Of a stretch of 64,000 bases of DNA, positions 60,254 through 64,000 are shown piece after piece. Origin of the DNA: Tricholomella constricta. Its lineage: Eukaryota > Basidiomycota > Agaricomycetes > Agaricales > Lyophyllaceae. Each line of letters begins with the position of its first letter. Positions within the stretch are counted from its first letter, which is position 1. Location of the stretch: the NCBI GenBank assembly GCA_013368375.1, contig JAACJP010000013.1, forward strand, positions 848,726-912,725, in the 5' to 3' direction. The notes under the pieces are model-generated. The model did no database searches, was not told the DNA's origin, and saw only the letters and a program-made list of their open reading frames with translations. Both the position numbers and the translations under genes were made by a program.

Positions 60254-62230
60254 GTGCCTTCTGTTACCTTTGATACAGCGGCATATGCACAGACCGTCGC
60301 TTTTTGTAATGTCATACCTGACAGCACCCTGGATCGCACGCCCGAGAAGTTTTTCTCCTGCGCCATTTCACTTGCAGAGCTGCAGTGGGCTAGGCGGAAG
60401 CTCGCCAAGGACAATTTGCATAGTGCGTGTGGCGCCGACGGTGTCTCCTATCACACCATTGCGCTTATCCCCAACGACCACTTACTTCCCTTGTTGCAAA
60501 TGTGTATTGACTCCCGGCGCACCCCCGGCCCCTGGCTTTATACAGTGCTTGTGGGTATTCTCAAGCGCCGCGGGACACCAGCAAATCCGAAGGACTATAG
60601 GCTGGTTGGGCTCGAGTCCTGTCTGCTGAAATTCTTGACTCTCATTGTGGACAAGCGGCTCCGGGACTGGGCTGAGTGCAACCACATCCTCCCGATACGC
60701 AGAATGGTTTTCGGCCCGGTTACCGCACAAACAACAACTCCTTCATCCTTAGGTGTGCCATCGAGCGTGCGCGTGCACAAGGGAAGTCCCTCTACATTGC
60801 GTTCATGGACCTTGAGCATGCATTTCCATCCACCGATCTGCCTACCCTTTGGACAAAACTGTACAGTAAAGGTGTCTCAGGCCCATCTTTGATTGGTTGC
60901 ACACCCTGTATGCAGATATGAACTATGTCGTCCGTCATGGAGGGAGCGTCTCCGCACCTTTCCAGTCCCTCCTTGGTCTCCTCACTGGTGATACGGCATC
61001 TCCCGCCCTATGGAATATCTATTTCTCTGACCTGCTTATTCCGACCATGCCGATGACATTGCTCTCCATGGTCGACTCGTATCCCACGTAGAGCAGGCCG
61101 ACGATGTCGTCCTCTTCTCGATGTCTCCCGGCGGACTTCAGTTCAAAGTGGACGGCTTGCAACGGTGGTGTTCTGTCAATCGCATGCTGATCAGTGCTCT
61201 TAAATCTCGCTGGTCCCTTGCACGAGCCTCCACACGTGTGCACGACAGCACCGTCATCACTGTCGCCGGCGTTCCCATCAAGTTTGTCACCGACTACACA
61301 TATGTCGGCATCACCTTCGACTTCGCCAGTTCTTCCATGTTCCGTCACCATACTTCCACAAAGGCATCTGCGGCGCGTAGCATCTCCGGCGCAACGTTTA
61401 CGATTGACTCGTTCGTCGGCGTCATCCCACCTACCGTTGGGCGTCAACTGTACATGGCTCGAATTGACCCCCACCTCATTCATGGCTGTGAAGTCATCCT
61501 GGATGTCGACCGTGCCGCCTTGAATGAGTTGGAAAATGTGCAGCGGACCTTCCTTCGCCGGCTGCTCCACCTCTCCGCCCGTTCTGTCCTACACCCACTG
61601 TACACAGAGACAGGCCTGATGCCCGTCAAATACAGGCGAATAATTCTAGCTGTGGGTTACCTTAACTCTGTCTTGCGCCTACCTCCTACCTGTTTAGCGC
61701 ACGCGGCCCTCATGGACTCTTTTGCCTTGGCACGTACTCATCCCCACGACCGCTTGCCCTCTTGGGTTAAGGACCTCGTTAAAGTCTGCGCCGGTCTGCC
61801 TGAGCGGTTCTCGTCAACATTGACACGCTCTCTAGTGCAGAGGATCTCACCCCCGCCATTGAGCTCTCTGTCAAGACGTACCTCCAGGCTTGCTGGGATA
61901 ACTCCGCAAAGTTGATCTTTTGTGCACGCAACACGACATCACTCGCCGTCGACTTCAGCCGTACCTCAAAATACCTGATCCGCGTCATCGCCACGCGCTT
62001 ACCCAGCTCCTTCTCGGTGACCACCCTTTTGCTGTTGAGCAATTGCGCCGACAGCGTTTTTCCCGCATCGCATCGAGCGTCACCAACGGCTTTGTCGTTT
62101 CTGCACCACTGCTGTTGAGGACGAGATCCATGCCCTCTTCAGCTGCAGGTCCAACTACCGGCTAGTCGTGGCACGGGAACGTTTCTTCAGACGCTGTTTC
62201 ACCAAGAGCCCAATCTCGCGTCTTCTTCCG
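60254..62230 (+). pseudogene. Decayed non-LTR (LINE-type) reverse transcriptase
   Basis: Successive frames carry one RT: SLAELQWARRKLAKDN and ILKRRGTPANPKDYRLVGL (60254-60705), then TQNGFRPGYRTNNNSF and LYIAFMDLEHAFPSTD (to about 60885), then MNYVVRHGGSVSAPF and LLTGDTASPALWNIYFSDL (to about 61040), then the catalytic region VEQADDVVLFSM and a long thumb region (61060-61915). At least three frameshifts separate these. A later frame near 62085-62200 reads RLCRFCTTAVEDEIHALFSC, the zinc-binding motif found after RT in many LINEs. I see no 5' ORF or endonuclease, so the copy is probably 5'-truncated. Confidence 0.85.
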
Positions 62231-63159
62231 TTCCTCACCTGCTATCAACTTTGTTGATTCTCTCGTTAACCGCACCGCAACTCTGAAACCCTTCGCTGCC
62301 TATGTATACGAGGTCTTTCAGATCTTTGACGAGGTTCCTCTACTCATCACCGTGCCTTCGTTATAATTACTACCAAAAGCAATAGATTGTCGTGTGCCGC
62401 CTGCCCTCTCTTTTCCTCCCTATAGTGCTCGCTTTCTGAACGTCCTCCAGTGGACGTCATACCCACATCTACTGTCATCTCACCTTCCGTGCTTCGCGGG
62501 ACTCAAGTCTGGATCAGTGGCCGTGTCACGTAGGTAAACTAATCCGTGTGATTCCGTATATCACAGCGCCATGGTTTACTTACGTCCGTAGATACATTGA
62601 TGCCATGTATGTAGTGCGGGCCCGCTTGTTCTTTTCGGGACCGCTGCGGGAAATACATCCATCCATCCATCCATTGTAGTCAGTGATACATACATGCCGA
62701 CGTAATATCTATATACCGCTGTATAGTGCACACGCGAACGTAATCCATTTGCCCTTCTATACCCATCATGTGCGCTGTAAGACTTTGGGTTGATCGAGTG
62801 TCTGAGTGATAGCCACTGTGTGTCAAATTATAAAGTGTCTAGATACAGTGGACTGCACACCTTTGCGTGATGTTTGAATGTCTGAAGAGTGTGTGTACTT
62901 GACGTCAACCTTATGGATTGTGTAAATGCAATGATATTGTGCACCTTGAGCGTTCGAGCCCATTGTCCATCTCTACAGTGCATGCTCGCTGTCCAAAAGG
63001 TCATACTACATTTTTAAAGTAAATTGCGGACTTATTAGAAAGACAAACGGCTTGATGAAATTGAACTCACTGGGTGTTTCGCACTGCTACACAGCCGTCA
63101 ATGGGAGAACGAACACCCCGCCGTGCATCAGAGTCGCGCCTTGTGCATCATCTAGTGTT
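62231..63159. other. LINE 3' part and spacer
   Basis: A (CATC)n run at about 62654-62674 may be the LINE 3' tail. The rest up to 63159 shows no gene. Confidence 0.45.
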
Positions 63160-63935
63160 CTGTATGTGGGGTAGAACATCGCCATAAACGCGTACATGCT
63201 GCTGCAGATACACACATACCTGTGTAAGTAACACAACCTAACTGCCCATCCTGGTCACATTCGTGCCTTTTTCTCCATTTACAGTTCTGTATGTTGGGTA
63301 GAGCGTCGTCAGAAATGCGTAAACGCGGGCATAGATATGTACATACCTGTGTGTGTATCACACCTTCAATACATCCTCCCTCCTTCTCTCCACCGCACGT
63401 ATGGCTGTATGATGTTTTGAGCGATTTGGTTTCTCCTAGATGTTCGTTAGTCAACTGTGTACCATGTGTCAATGTATTAATCGTGTACCTGCACTTGGTT
63501 GAACTCATCTTGAGTGCCCCACATTGTACAGACGTGTCTGTGTGCTTGAAATGTGTCCCCATCGCGCCATTTGCTTCGTTTACGAGTTCTGTGGAATATA
63601 GCGTAGTGGGAAATGCGTCTGCGCAATTGCAGATGCCCACATACCTTCCTGGGTCCAGACCTTTCCCTATACCGCTTCCTTCAAGCCCCCGCCATGTGTG
63701 TGCACCTGTATATCATTTATAGCACTTGTCAGTGTCTAAAATCGTATTAATATGGTCATACTACCGCACCTTCAGTCCTGGAGGACAACCTATCGCTAGG
63801 CGCCCCATAGAATGTGCTCACAACCCTACAGCCCTACTCCACGACGTCCCGGTCACGCCCTTTGCATTGATTTCGAATTCTGAGGGATAGAGTGTAGTCA
63901 GTCATGCGTGCGCGCCGCTGGGGATGCGCACATAC
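63160..63935 (-). pseudogene. Minus-strand array of repeated exon/intron modules, degenerate
   Basis: Four intron-like units on the minus strand share sequence along their length: 63935-63880 (56 nt), 63644-63589 (56 nt), 63346-63287 (60 nt) and 63219-63160 (60 nt). Each begins AGGTATGTNNNCATC or close to it and ends in a CAG acceptor. Each is followed by an exon-like start with A-x-G coding in one frame (INAKGVTGT, EANGAMGT, NGEKGTN, DDAQGATL). The two full exons between them are 235 and 242 nt. Frames are not all open (several stops), so it looks like a decayed gene built of duplicated modules. It probably extends beyond the window. Product unknown. Confidence 0.5.
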
Positions 63936-64000
63936 CTGCCTGTATCGATAGCATTTCCTCTCCGGCTCCCTTGCGGAGGATTCGGAGTTCAGAGGCCTCA

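Noticed and set aside
1..64000. tRNA, rRNA or CRISPR features
   Set aside because: No cloverleaf with consistent arms, no rRNA-like stretch and no spaced identical repeats were seen; repeats here belong to LTRs, TRIMs or satellites.

Overview
The window looks like transposon-dense DNA from a filamentous basidiomycete, probably an agaricomycete. This is an inference. It rests on host-type genes with several 50-65 nt introns (GTRNGT donors), chromodomain Ty3 retrotransposons, a Rep/helicase Helitron, and an intradiol-dioxygenase-like gene of the secreted fungal type. I saw no rRNA, tRNA or CRISPR array. Element names below (Ty3-A to Ty3-D, TRIM-1, TRIM-2) are mine.

Layout. (1) 414-12440: Ty3-A, a plus-strand chromovirus with gag-protease, pol and a third ORF. 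Its left LTR is truncated, and TRIM-1 (5687-7427), a non-coding 1.74-kb LTR element with identical 180-bp LTRs, sits in its pol. (2) 12441-16178: the 3' part of a Ty1/copia element that Ty3-A interrupts. It carries TRIM-2 (14332-15128), a 797-bp element with identical 147-bp LTRs. (3) 16619 to about 39426, minus strand: a Helitron with a clear 3' hairpin/CTAG end. Ty3-C (21557-38445) is inserted in it, and Ty3-B (22320-32854) is inserted in the pol of Ty3-C, a three-level nest with matching target duplications. (4) 39427-45556: host-like sequence with a three-exon gene of unknown function, a decayed intradiol-dioxygenase-like gene, a second fragment of such a gene, a solo LTR and short repeats. 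(5) 45557-58219: Ty3-D, a 12.7-kb element with 1.04-kb LTRs. Between pol and its 3' LTR it carries two tandem, intron-containing antisense genes for Zn2Cys6-type proteins. (6) 58220-64000: repeats, a possible small gene, a decayed non-LTR retrotransposon, and at the right edge a minus-strand array of repeated exon/intron modules.

How the parts work together. The four Ty3 elements appear to use two routes to make Gag-Pol. Ty3-A and Ty3-B keep gag and pol in one frame separated by a single TGA followed by CTA or CTC, which suggests stop-codon readthrough. Ty3-C and Ty3-D put pol in the -1 frame behind a slippery heptamer. Ty3-A and Ty3-B also share a diverged third ORF protein in the position where env would lie. 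All four elements have a hairpin just upstream of the polypurine tract.

Ty3-B looks intact and its LTRs are identical. Ty3-A, Ty3-C, the copia element, the Helitron and the LINE are all broken. The best candidates for undescribed biology are the antisense Zn2Cys6 gene pair carried by Ty3-D and the shared third-ORF family of Ty3-A and Ty3-B.
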